This document shows positions 6,506 to 14,817 of a DNA stretch of 60,182 bases, piece by piece (the stretch's first letter is position 1; each line of letters begins with the position of its first letter). The stretch is from Candidatus Melainabacteria bacterium (lineage in GTDB: Bacteria > Cyanobacteriota > Vampirovibrionia > Gastranaerophilales > Gastranaerophilaceae), in NCBI GenBank assembly GCA_003258735.1, contig QHME01000008.1, positions 1 through 60,182 of the forward strand, given 5' to 3'. The notes beneath the pieces were generated by a model, which made no database searches, was not told the origin of the DNA, and was given only the letters and a program-made list of their open reading frames with translations. The position numbers were made by a program, and so were the translations under genes.

Positions 6506-7366
6506 TTATGCCATATCAATACGTTTTTTCTCTTCAATAAGTTTTTCGTAAACCCACTCCGGCACAAAATTCTTACCCAAGATAATTTGACCGTTCATTA
6601 TATTTGGAGTGTGAAAATCTGAACCACCTGTCACAATCAAGCCAAGTTCTTCCGCCATTGATGAAAAATATTCAACACACGCAGGCGAATGTTTTCGGTG
6701 ATAAGCTTCAATCCCTCTCAAGCCATAATTCATAAGCTCTTTAATTAAAGGTTCAGCGATATCAATATCATGAGGGTGTGCTATTACAGGAATTCCGCCT
6801 GCATCATATATAATCTCAACGGCATCAAACGGAGTCACTGTCTTTCTCTGCACATAAACAGGGGAATCATCATGAATATATTTTGCATAAGCATCCATAA
6901 TATTATTTGTTCCACCTGCATTAGTGATAGCTTTTGCAATATGCGGACGTCCAATACTACCGCCTTCTGCTACTTGTTTTTTAATATCTTCAAACTTAAT
7001 TCTGATACCTTCTTTTTTCGCAAGTAGAGCTAGAATTTCCTTAGTTTGTTTAACTCTGGCTTGTTGCTGAGCTTTTATCAAATCAAGAAAATCTTTGTTT
7101 TTCGTATCCATGAAGTACCCCAAAATGTGAACTTCATAGTTTTTATACAAAGTATTAACCTCAATACCGCGAATAACTTCAATTTTATCTTGCAAACCTT
7201 TTTCATCAATGTATTTTTGGGCGACATCATAGGCTAAGATATTGTCGTGGTCTGTGATAGCTATAGCTTCAAGACCGACATCTACAGCGGTATCCACTAT
7301 CTTTTCAGGAGAAAAAACTCCATCCGAGTAGTAAGTGTGGATATGTAAATCAGCTTTCCTCTTCAC
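6506..7366 (-). CDS. PHP-domain phosphoesterase (RNase AM / nucleoside 3',5'-bisphosphatase type)
   Basis: 286 residues of the PHP family. Metal motifs are intact: D-L-H-I-H-T at 6-11, S-D-G at 14-16, I-T-D-H-D at 38-42, E-V-N at 69-71, a following V-H-I-L-G-Y, G-R-P-H-I-A, I-A-H-P-H-D and the C-terminal G-S-D-F-H. This is the signature of YciV/Rnm-like enzymes, which hydrolyse 3',5'-nucleoside bisphosphates and trim 5' ends of small RNAs. The gene overlaps ymdB by 17 nt and lies downstream of rny, so it belongs to an RNA-turnover operon, which fits that role. Substrate not provable from sequence. Confidence 0.88.
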   Translation of the reverse strand: MKRKADLHIHTYYSDGVFSPEKIVDTAVDVGLEAIAITDHDNILAYDVAQKYIDEKGLQDKIEVIRGIEVNTLYKNYEVHILGYFMDTKNKDFLDLIKAQQQARVKQTKEILALLAKKEGIRIKFEDIKKQVAEGGSIGRPHIAKAITNAGGTNNIMDAYAKYIHDDSPVYVQRKTVTPFDAVEIIYDAGGIPVIAHPHDIDIAEPLIKELMNYGLRGIEAYHRKHSPACVEYFSSMAEELGLIVTGGSDFHTPNIMNGQIILGKNFVPEWVYEKLIEEKKRIDMA

Positions 7367-8180
7367 TTTCCTTTTCCTCTTCTATTTTATTCTTTCTACA
7401 AAAAATTCTTTTAATAGAAATTGCATTGCCAGTTTTCACATCAATATCAACCTCTACCGCATTAACTTGGGTAGAAGTACCGGCTGCAACTTCATAACGT
7501 TCAGGTATACCTGTCAAAAATCTGGTTATTGAGGTTGAATATTCCATCCCAATAACCCCATCAGATGCTCCGCAAAATCCGGCATCTGTAATGTATGCCA
7601 TCCCTTCAACAATACTTTCATCAGCAGTTTGCACATGGGTATGAGTTCCAAAAAATGCACTCATACCAAGTTCTGCGCAATACTTACCAAAACAAATCTT
7701 TTCTGCCGTTGCCTCAGCATGAAAATCCATAACTATAATTGGAGTAATTTCTTTTAATCGTTTTATTTCTTGAGCAACAACGTCCCATTGTGAGTCCAAA
7801 GGATTCATAAAAACTCTGCCTAAAGCATTCATTACTGCAATTTTAATCTCTCCAACTTCAAAAATCTTACTGCCTTCCCCTTTAGTACCTTTTGGATAAT
7901 TGATAGGACGGATAAGACAATCAGAGGAATCGATGTAGTTATATATATCTTTTTTATCCCAAATATGGTTACCGCACGTCATACAATTGATTCCGTATTC
8001 TTTGAAATCTTTGTAATTCTTTTCGGTTAAACCAAAACCATGTGATGCATTTTCAACATTCGCAATAATAAAATCATATTTTTTGAAGTTATCATTTTCA
8101 GACAAAAAATCTCTGACAGCAAACCTTCCCGGTTTACCGACAATATCTCCAAAAAATATAATTTTTATTATGTCTTTCAT
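7350..8180 (-). CDS. ymdB: YmdB-type metallophosphoesterase (TIGR00282 family)
   Basis: 276 residues, slightly longer than the usual ~265 owing to a Glu/Lys-rich tail. Motifs in order: F-F-G-D-I-V-G (D12), N-V-E-N (41-44), C-G-N-H (N71, H72), M-D-F-H-A-E (H154) and G-T-H-T-H-V-Q-T (H180, H182). These are the metal ligands of the YmdB family, which hydrolyses 2',3'-cyclic nucleotides and influences RNA levels in Bacillus. It lies 68 nt downstream of rny, the same order as in Bacillus, and its tail overlaps the PHP gene start by 17 nt. Confidence 0.93.
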   Translation of the reverse strand: MKDIIKIIFFGDIVGKPGRFAVRDFLSENDNFKKYDFIIANVENASHGFGLTEKNYKDFKEYGINCMTCGNHIWDKKDIYNYIDSSDCLIRPINYPKGTKGEGSKIFEVGEIKIAVMNALGRVFMNPLDSQWDVVAQEIKRLKEITPIIVMDFHAEATAEKICFGKYCAELGMSAFFGTHTHVQTADESIVEGMAYITDAGFCGASDGVIGMEYSTSITRFLTGIPERYEVAAGTSTQVNAVEVDIDVKTGNAISIKRIFCRKNKIEEEKESEEES

Positions 8181-8248
8181 AAAATTCCCTTATTTATGTT
8201 ATAAACGAGGCTCTGCCGCATTTATATGCTTTAGAGCCTCATCAAATT

Positions 8249-9775
8249 TTATTTTGCAATTTCCGTTGTTCTGAACTCTCTAACAACCGTTACCCTAATT
8301 TGTCCAGGATAATCAAGTTCATTTTCAATTCTTTTCGCAACATCTCTTGCTAGTTTTCCAGATGCCAAATCATCAAACATTTCAGCTTGAACAATGATTC
8401 TAACCTCACGTCCTGCCTGTACAGCAAATGATTGTTTGATACCTTCATAACTATTCACTATTTCCTCAATTTTTTGAAGACGTTTGATATAGATTTCTAA
8501 TGTATCACGTCTTGCTCCAGGTCTGCCTGCAGAGATTGCATCGGCAACTTTCACCAATACCGCCTCGATTGTGTTTGCTACAACATCATCATGATGAGCC
8601 TCAATTGCGTGAATTACTTCAGGTCTTTCACCATATCTTGATGCAAGTTCAACTCCAAGCTGAATATGTGTACCTTCTTGAGTTTGGTCAACAGCTTTAC
8701 CAATATCGTGAAGTAAACCTGCTCGTTTTGCGATTTTTTCATTCGCACCCAACTCTGCAGCAAGCATGCCAGCAATATGACCAACTTCAAGTGAGTGTTT
8801 CAAAACATTTTGTCCATAACTTGTTCTATAATATAGGCGTCCTAAAGTTTTGATAAGTTCTTTATTTAAGCCCATTACACCCATTTCAAGAGCAGCATTT
8901 TCACCTTCTGACCAAATCTTTTTATCAATTTCTTCTCTTGCTTTTTCAACCATTTCCTCAATTCTTACAGGGTGAATACGTCCATCAACAATGAGTTTTT
9001 CCAAAGCAAGCTTTGCAATTTCACGTCTTACTGGGTCAAAACTTGATAATACAACAGCTTCAGGAGTATCATCAATAATCAAATCAACTCCGGTCAAGGT
9101 CTCTAAAGCTCTAATATTACGACCTTCACGACCAATTATACGACCCTTCATTTCATCATTAGGCAAACCAACAACTGAAACAGTTGTTTCTACAACCTGT
9201 TCAATCATGCAACGTTGCATTGTTGTTGACAAAATTTCTTTTGATTTTTCTAATGATATTTCTTTTATTTTTGCTTCATTTTCACGAACAAGCTGCATTT
9301 GCTCTTGAGCTAAATCATTTTTTAATTGCTCCAATAAAGTTTTTTTGGCATCTTCACAAGACATTCCAGAAATTCTTTCAAGCTCTTCTGTTTGTTTTTG
9401 AACAAGTTCAGCCAAGTAATCTTCCTTTTCCAAAAGCTGATCCATTTTCCTTTGAGTTTGGATTTCCTTTTCGGTGTACTCTTGGATTTTATCCTCAAGC
9501 ATATCCTCTCTTTTAGCTAATTTTTGTTCTTGTCTTGCAATTTCTTGCCTGCGTTCTCTTTCTTCTTCGTTTAATTGCTCTCTGTCTTCTTGAAGTTCTT
9601 CTACGGCTCTAATTTTAGCCTCTTTGTAGAGAATTTTTTCTTTTTCTTCCAGTGCTTTTTTATCTTTTTCAACTGATTCAATAGCACTTTTGACTTTGTT
9701 TTTTTGAATAATTAGCATTGCAACTAAGACCATTACCGCAATAGTCGCAATAACTAAAAACAAGGTTGTTGCCAT
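8249..9775 (-). CDS. rny: Ribonuclease Y
   Basis: 508 residues with the full RNase Y layout. A single N-terminal membrane helix (about 4-22) is followed by a long Glu/Lys/Gln-rich coiled coil (about 25-165). A KH domain contains G-R-I-I-G-R-E-G-R-N-I-R (about 210). An HD domain carries H-S-L-E-V and H-D-I-G-K (about 355). A conserved C-terminal region ends G-Q-I-R-V-T-V-V-R-E-F-R. It is the membrane-bound endonuclease that starts mRNA decay in bacteria lacking RNase E. It is the first gene of rny-ymdB-PHP. Its 5' region contains a hairpin at 9822-9844. Confidence 0.97.
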   Translation of the reverse strand: MATTLFLVIATIAVMVLVAMLIIQKNKVKSAIESVEKDKKALEEKEKILYKEAKIRAVEELQEDREQLNEEERERRQEIARQEQKLAKREDMLEDKIQEYTEKEIQTQRKMDQLLEKEDYLAELVQKQTEELERISGMSCEDAKKTLLEQLKNDLAQEQMQLVRENEAKIKEISLEKSKEILSTTMQRCMIEQVVETTVSVVGLPNDEMKGRIIGREGRNIRALETLTGVDLIIDDTPEAVVLSSFDPVRREIAKLALEKLIVDGRIHPVRIEEMVEKAREEIDKKIWSEGENAALEMGVMGLNKELIKTLGRLYYRTSYGQNVLKHSLEVGHIAGMLAAELGANEKIAKRAGLLHDIGKAVDQTQEGTHIQLGVELASRYGERPEVIHAIEAHHDDVVANTIEAVLVKVADAISAGRPGARRDTLEIYIKRLQKIEEIVNSYEGIKQSFAVQAGREVRIIVQAEMFDDLASGKLARDVAKRIENELDYPGQIRVTVVREFRTTEIAK

Positions 9776-9821
9776 AAAGTAATACCTTATCCTTTTCTAT
9801 TTTTTTATAATATAGGCAATG

Positions 9822-9844
9822 TCGGGTACATGTATCCTACCCGA
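9822..9844 (-). other. Hairpin in the 5' region of rny
   Basis: TCGGGTA and TACCCGA (7 bp) enclose a 9-nt loop about 50 nt before the rny start. No U run follows on the minus strand, so it is not a terminator there. It may stabilise or regulate the rny mRNA. The rest of the 9776-9987 gap holds nothing I can name. Confidence 0.35.
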
Positions 9845-9987
9845 GCGTTTTTGACTATTTGATTATAATAAACTTCATTGCATATATATTAAAAAATATT
9901 TCCTACTACATCTGTATATATGATACCATGCAAATCCAATTTTGTATAGTAGAAATTGTCATCTTGTTGTTGTATTTTTATGACAAA

Positions 9988-11283
9988 TTATTTCAATCCA
10001 GGATCTGAATATGAACCCGTTGTAAGCTTGATAAACTTATAAGTTGCAGCAGGCAAAACTCCGGCAAGTAAGAAACTTGAAATTCCGACATTTGCCAAAA
10101 TATTAGCGCATTTTACATATTTAGCTCTCTTGGCAAATTTTTCGATATTTTTTGAAGCTCTCGCAGAGTCAATAAAACTTTCAAATTCTGTTTTGAAATC
10201 ACTCAAATCATTCATATCAACAAATTTTCTTGGGTCTCTTATACCTGATTTCAAATAAGAAACTTTTTTCATTTTTTGAGCAAATTTTGAAAATAAGCTA
10301 TTTGGTTTAGAATCAATAAAATCCATCAAATCTTTTGGACTATTTGATTTTGGAAGTTCAATTTTATTTTCTTTTATTGTTGAAATAAACTCTTCGTTAT
10401 CTAAAATCAATGGGTCAAGATTCACATTAATTTTGAACAATTTGTTTGCAAGCTTATCCAATCCTTTCGCAATATAAACAGGAGTCACAAAGTTTAAAAT
10501 CATAGAACCAATCATCCTAAAAGCATTAGCATAGCCTTCTTCTTTGTTTCTTGAGGTTGAAACCCTACCAACAGTTAAACCACCATCAGAAATAGCCATT
10601 TTATCAACTGTTCTGAGGCTTGCTATAGTTGAAGTTAAACCTCCGGTAAAAACGATATCTTTATTTTGTTTTTCATAAAAATCTGAAAATTTTGTTCGAT
10701 TCAAAGATGTAAAGCTTTTTGTTGGAGCATTCAATGGTAATTGAGTATTTCTATTTTCTTTAACTTTTCTGGTTAAAGCGAAATTAAGTTTTGGCAAGAC
10801 AAATCCCATAATCAATGTTGGAATAATAGTTGCAGCCGCAAATTTCTTTGTCAAAAATTTTTCATAAACAGCTTTATTATCACGAACCTTGATTAAATCT
10901 GCAACTGCATCTTGAACATCCTTGTTACTATACTGGCTAAATTTTTTGATATTGTATTCAATACCTTGAACTAATGATGAGCCATCTTTTTTCCCTTCAC
11001 CAAAAAGTTTAATATTTACATTCGGATTATAACCTTTTTTAGAAATATATTTATCTGCCAATTTTTCTACAGCAGGAATACCTCCAAGCCAAATTGCTGA
11101 TGTTGCGTATTCATCAATAATTTTTTCTCTTGTTGCATCATTTGCTTTTATTTGAGATTCTTTTGAATTTTCGCGTCTTGCAATTAATATTTTAGATGGC
11201 GCTTCAATACAACAATCTCTTACAAGTAGGGGGTAAATACTGCTATTATTACCAATAGCGGATATGATATTTGTTATTGTCAT
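9988..11283 (-). CDS. Orphan membrane-associated protein, 431 aa
   Basis: I do not recognise a family. The protein is Lys/Asn/Ile-rich, with several hydrophobic stretches: about 153-167 (A-A-T-I-I-P-T-L-I-M-G-F-V-L-P), about 252-267 (M-I-G-S-M-I-L-N-F-V-T-P-V-Y-I) and about 396-412 near the C-terminus (A-N-V-G-I-S-S-F-L-L-A-G-V-L-P-A). Each is short, consistent with peripheral or re-entrant helices. Basic segments lie between them. There is no signal peptide and no catalytic motif. AGGAAAGAAT precedes the ATG. The 320-bp upstream region carries a strong promoter, a mini-ORF and a terminator-like hairpin, so expression may be attenuated. Probably lineage-restricted. Confidence 0.6.
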   Translation of the reverse strand: MTITNIISAIGNNSSIYPLLVRDCCIEAPSKILIARRENSKESQIKANDATREKIIDEYATSAIWLGGIPAVEKLADKYISKKGYNPNVNIKLFGEGKKDGSSLVQGIEYNIKKFSQYSNKDVQDAVADLIKVRDNKAVYEKFLTKKFAAATIIPTLIMGFVLPKLNFALTRKVKENRNTQLPLNAPTKSFTSLNRTKFSDFYEKQNKDIVFTGGLTSTIASLRTVDKMAISDGGLTVGRVSTSRNKEEGYANAFRMIGSMILNFVTPVYIAKGLDKLANKLFKINVNLDPLILDNEEFISTIKENKIELPKSNSPKDLMDFIDSKPNSLFSKFAQKMKKVSYLKSGIRDPRKFVDMNDLSDFKTEFESFIDSARASKNIEKFAKRAKYVKCANILANVGISSFLLAGVLPAATYKFIKLTTGSYSDPGLK

Positions 11284-11310
11284 TATTCTTTCCTCAATTC
11301 TTTAACTAAA

Positions 11311-11347
11311 AACAACTTCTTCGCTTAAATATCCTGAAGAAGTTGTT
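11311..11347 (-). terminator. Terminator-like hairpin in the leader of the 431-aa orphan gene
   Basis: On the minus strand AACAACTTCTTC pairs perfectly with GAAGAAGTTGTT (12 bp) around a 13-nt loop and is followed by TTTAG. It lies after the mini-ORF at 11387-11449 and 28 nt before the orphan gene start, so it could act as an attenuator. Confidence 0.6.
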
Positions 11348-11386
11348 TACAAGAATTGAATTATTTTTACAAGCGCATCACCAATT

Positions 11387-11449
11387 CTACAACCTCTTCA
11401 GGTTGATATGTACGTGATGATGATGTTTTTGTAAAATTGATTGAATCAT
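11387..11449 (-). CDS. Possible 20-residue His-rich leader peptide
   Basis: An ATG at 11449, with AAAAGGA 6 nt upstream, opens a 20-codon frame ending TAG. The peptide contains K-H-H-H-H-V-H at residues 8-14. It starts 14 nt after the predicted transcription start of the promoter at 11470-11498 and is followed by the hairpin at 11311-11347. Clustered His codons before a terminator resemble a his-type attenuation leader, but the downstream gene is not a histidine enzyme. A different frame over the same bases also reads protein-like (T-S-S-S-R-T-Y-Q-P-E-E-V-V-E-L-V) but has no normal start, so the coding assignment is tentative. Confidence 0.3.
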   Translation of the reverse strand: MIQSILQKHHHHVHINLKRL

Positions 11450-11469
11450 TATTTTTCCTTTTGTAGACG

Positions 11470-11498
11470 ATTATATTTATAATAAAAGGCAAAGTCAA
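11470..11498 (-). promoter_or_regulatory. Strong sigma70-type promoter for the 431-aa orphan transcription unit
   Basis: On the minus strand TTGACT (11498-11493) and TATAAT (11475-11470) are separated by exactly 17 bp. A Shine-Dalgarno and ATG follow within about 25 nt. This is the closest match to consensus I found in the window. Confidence 0.7.
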
Positions 11499-11603
11499 GT
11501 GTTAAGTAATGATACCTATTATGTACGACTTCATCTTCAAGTTGGCATAATCAACTATCTGTTGCCTTTTTCAATTGATAAAACTTTTAAATAATTATTT
11601 TTG

Positions 11604-11891
11604 CTAAATTCCAAAGACATTGTAAAGATTGTTTACCTTATCCTCATCCATAGTTTTAAAAAGTATTGTTTTTTCTTTTGAAGTTTCACCTTTCAATATT
11701 TCAATTGAAGTTTTTGGGATTTTAAAATTTTTAGCAAAAAACTCTACAAGTGCTTTATTAGCTTTTCCATCAATAGGTAAAGCGGTTATTTTAACTTTTA
11801 TAATATCTCCATCTTTTATTATCTCATTTTTCTTCGCATTTGGAGAAATCCTGAGATTTACTATAATTCCCTCATTTGTTTTTCTAATCAT
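11604..11891 (-). CDS. DUF167 / YggU-family protein
   Basis: 95 residues from the ATG at 11891; a TTG 18 nt further upstream is also in frame but would overlap the promoter-like TATACT. Family features: a V-N-L-R-I-S-P-N-A-K-K-N start, then V-K-I-T-A-L-P-I-D-G-K-A-N-K-A-L-V-E-F-F-A and G-E-T-S-K-E-K at the C-terminal end. This small alpha/beta protein is nearly universal, but its biochemical role is not established. It is divergent from rel and stands alone. Confidence 0.9.
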   Translation of the reverse strand: MIRKTNEGIIVNLRISPNAKKNEIIKDGDIIKVKITALPIDGKANKALVEFFAKNFKIPKTSIEILKGETSKEKTILFKTMDEDKVNNLYNVFGI

Positions 11892-12000
11892 AGGTAGAGT
11901 ATAGCACAAAAACTGAGGTTAAATTTTCACTCAACCTTTTATATGAAATTTTTCAATTCCGCTTGCTAATTAAGATTATAATATATATCATTATTCTATT

Positions 12001-14223
12001 ATGTCAGACATAGAAACATTTAAAGAAATCAAAGAAATATTAATCTCTCAAAAGTACGCGCAAGAAGACATTGCGCTAATTGAAAAAGCATACAAGTTTG
12101 CTAAAAAGTTACATGATGGACAATTCCGTGTATCTGGAGAACCTTATATCATCCACCCTTGCGAAGTTGCAAAAATTCTTGTTGGACTGGAAGTTGACAC
12201 ACATACTCTTATTGCAGCATTTTTGCACGATATTTTGGAAGATACGGATACCAAACCTGAAACCATTGAAGAACTTTTTGGAACAGATGTTCTTAATCTT
12301 GTTCAGGGAGTGACAAAACTTGGCAAACTGCAATTTAAATCAAAAGAAGAACGTCAAGCCGAAAACTTTAGACGACTATTTATTGCAATGGCAAATGACA
12401 TACGTGTAATATTCTTAAAATTGGCAGACAGACTTCATAATATGCGTACTCTTAATTTTATGGAAGAGGCTAAACAGAAAAAAATTGCAGGCGAAACATT
12501 AGAAATTTTTGCTCCACTTGCTAACCGTTTAGGTATCTATAAAATCAAAGCCGAACTTGAAGATTTATCGCTTAAATACTTAGAACCTGACAAATATTAT
12601 GAAATCGCGCAACTTGTTGCTCAAACGAAAGCTGATAGAGAAGAAACGGTTAATCTTCTTATTGATAAGATTTCACAAGACGTTAAAAAAAGTGGCATAA
12701 ATGCTCAAATTACAGGAAGAGCTAAACACTATTACAGCATTTATGCAAAAATGAAACGCCAAAATATAACATTTAATGATTTATATGACATAACTGCAGT
12801 ACGTGTAATTGTTGATACGGTTAGGGAGTGCTACGAAGTATTGGGCTTAATCCACTCTCAATTTAAACCTATTCCCGGAAGATTTAAAGATTACATAGCA
12901 ATGCCAAAAGGGAATATGTACCAATCTTTGCACACTTCAGTAATTGGACCGCGTTCTAAGCCTTTGGAAGTTCAAATCAGAACTTGGAAGATGCACCAAA
13001 TCGCGGAATATGGTGTTGCTGCCCACTGGAGATATAAGGAGAAAGGTTCTCAAAAAGCTGATAATGCATCAGATTTAAAATTCTCTTGGATGCATAAGCT
13101 TGTTGAATATGACAAGGAAATGAAAAATGCCGAGGACTACGTAAAGAGCGTAAAAATTGACCTTTTCTCAGATCAAGTATTTGCCTTCACTCCAGGTGGA
13201 GATGTTTTGGATTTACCAAAAGATGCTACACCTGTCGATTTTTCATACCGTATCCACTCAGATGTTGGCCATAAAACTGTTGGCGCGTTAGTAAACGGCA
13301 GAATTGTTCCACTTAACACAAAACTTAAAAACGGTGATATCGTAGAAATTCTAACCTCAAAAACACCAGCACCACGTCTTGATTGGTTGACATTTGTCGT
13401 TACCAAACAAGCCTCCCAAAAAATCAAACAATGGTTCAAGAAAAATAATAGAGAAGAACATGTCAAACTGGGCAAATCAAACCTTGAGCACGAACTAACA
13501 AAAGCAGTATTTGATGAATATATCAAAAACGGTGAATTTGACAAAGTTGCCAAACAAATGAACTATCAATCAGCCGAAGATTTGTTTGCAGCTGTTGGTT
13601 ATGGCGAAACCACAGGGAACAAAGTTTTAAACAAACTTAAAAAACCTGTTGATAAGAAACCGGAAGATGCATTCCACTCATCAACCAGAAAAGGCTCAAA
13701 AAAAGATATTGAAGGTTTAGAAGATTTAATGTACTCATTTGCAATGTGTTGTTCTCCAATTCCAGGAGAGCCTATTGTTGGTGTTGTTACTCGTTCGAAA
13801 GGTGTTTCTGTTCACCGTGCGGATTGCAAAACTCTTGAAACAATACCACCTGAACGTTTAATGCAAATAAAGTGGGCTGGAGTTAATACAAATAAAACAT
13901 ACAATACTACAATAAGAATTGAAACCGCTGAAAAATTAGGATTATTGAAAGATGTAATTTCAGCAGTTTCAGATAACAATACAAATATAGTAAATGCCAA
14001 TATTAAAACCAAAAACCATGTCGGTATAATTGAAATCGGCTTGGAATTGGACAATATTGATACATTAAAAAAAGTTATTGCCTGCATCCAATCTTTGCCT
14101 GATGTTTATAGCGTAAAACGAATTCAAACCTCATCAAGTATGTTGAAGAAAAACTTACCGCAAAAATCAAGCAAAGGATTCAGACAAAAACGCCACGATA
14201 ACAACAAAAATAAAGATAAATAA
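12001..14223 (+). CDS. rel: Bifunctional (p)ppGpp synthetase/hydrolase (Rel/SpoT family)
   Basis: 740 residues with the long RSH layout. The HD hydrolase domain is intact (H52, H76-D77 in F-L-H-D-I-L-E-D, and a later K-L-A-D-R-L-H-N-M-R). The synthetase domain has G-R-A-K-H-Y-Y-S-I-Y-x-K-M and P-G-R-F-K-D-Y-I-A-M-P-K-x-N-x-Y-Q-S-L-H-T (about 300-320). Then come a TGS domain (about 385-445), a Cys-containing region (M-C-C-S-P-I-P-G-E) and a C-terminal ACT domain (about 660-715). Both active sites look intact, so it should make and degrade the stringent-response alarmone. It is followed after 14 nt by the NfeD-like gene. Confidence 0.95.
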   Translation: MSDIETFKEIKEILISQKYAQEDIALIEKAYKFAKKLHDGQFRVSGEPYIIHPCEVAKILVGLEVDTHTLIAAFLHDILEDTDTKPETIEELFGTDVLNLVQGVTKLGKLQFKSKEERQAENFRRLFIAMANDIRVIFLKLADRLHNMRTLNFMEEAKQKKIAGETLEIFAPLANRLGIYKIKAELEDLSLKYLEPDKYYEIAQLVAQTKADREETVNLLIDKISQDVKKSGINAQITGRAKHYYSIYAKMKRQNITFNDLYDITAVRVIVDTVRECYEVLGLIHSQFKPIPGRFKDYIAMPKGNMYQSLHTSVIGPRSKPLEVQIRTWKMHQIAEYGVAAHWRYKEKGSQKADNASDLKFSWMHKLVEYDKEMKNAEDYVKSVKIDLFSDQVFAFTPGGDVLDLPKDATPVDFSYRIHSDVGHKTVGALVNGRIVPLNTKLKNGDIVEILTSKTPAPRLDWLTFVVTKQASQKIKQWFKKNNREEHVKLGKSNLEHELTKAVFDEYIKNGEFDKVAKQMNYQSAEDLFAAVGYGETTGNKVLNKLKKPVDKKPEDAFHSSTRKGSKKDIEGLEDLMYSFAMCCSPIPGEPIVGVVTRSKGVSVHRADCKTLETIPPERLMQIKWAGVNTNKTYNTTIRIETAEKLGLLKDVISAVSDNNTNIVNANIKTKNHVGIIEIGLELDNIDTLKKVIACIQSLPDVYSVKRIQTSSSMLKKNLPQKSSKGFRQKRHDNNKNKDK

Positions 14224-14237
14224 AGGAGAGCTTTAAT

Positions 14238-14795
14238 ATGGTAATTCCACCGATTACGGCAGAAAATGCTTGGAAGATATATTATTATATCGCAATATTT
14301 TCAACAATTTTATTCGTTTTGAAACTACTTTTATTTTCGGTTGTCGGAGGAGACAGCGAGGTTTCAGCCGATTTCAACACTGAAACTGATACCGACTGTT
14401 CATTTAACTTTTTGTCAATCCAATCTGTAATTGCATTTTTTATGGGTTTTGGTTGGATGGGCTATGCCGGATTACAACAGTTTTCATTTAATCATTTAAT
14501 AAATATTTTGAGTGCTTTTAGCGTTGGTTTAATTTTTATGTTCACAACAGCATTTTTAATGTTCTTAACTAAAAAGCTTGAAAAAAATATAAAAAAGGAT
14601 AAAACAGAGGCTATTAACCGTACAGGTAAAGCTTATACAAACTTTGCACCACATTCTAACGGTCAAATTGAAATAGAAATAAATGGTCAATTATCAATTG
14701 AAAATGCTTTTAATGATTCAGATGAAGAAATTAAAGCTTTTGAAATGGTAAAAGTCATAAAAGTTGCAGATAATTTATTATATATAAGCAAATAG
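14238..14795 (+). CDS. NfeD-like / YqiJ-YuaF-type membrane protein
   Basis: 185 residues. Three hydrophobic segments (about 13-35, 53-72, 83-108) are followed by a basic connector (K-K-L-E-K-N-I-K-K-D-K) and a C-terminal beta-rich domain (about 125-185, starting I-N-R-T-G-K-A and ending L-Y-I-S-K). That domain fits the OB-fold of NfeD proteins. Its position directly before a flotillin gene (22 nt) is the classic NfeD-SPFH gene pair seen as yqiJ-yqiK or yuaF-yuaG. It probably works with the flotillin in membrane microdomains. AAAGGAG lies 10 nt before the ATG. Confidence 0.8.
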   Translation: MVIPPITAENAWKIYYYIAIFSTILFVLKLLLFSVVGGDSEVSADFNTETDTDCSFNFLSIQSVIAFFMGFGWMGYAGLQQFSFNHLINILSAFSVGLIFMFTTAFLMFLTKKLEKNIKKDKTEAINRTGKAYTNFAPHSNGQIEIEINGQLSIENAFNDSDEEIKAFEMVKVIKVADNLLYISK

Positions 14796-14817
14796 TAGTA
14801 GACAAAAGGAGAAAAAC

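Noticed and set aside
8500..8853. Plus-strand open frames antisense to rny
   Set aside because: They lie entirely inside the well-supported rny gene and have His/Gln/Leu-rich composition typical of antisense reading.
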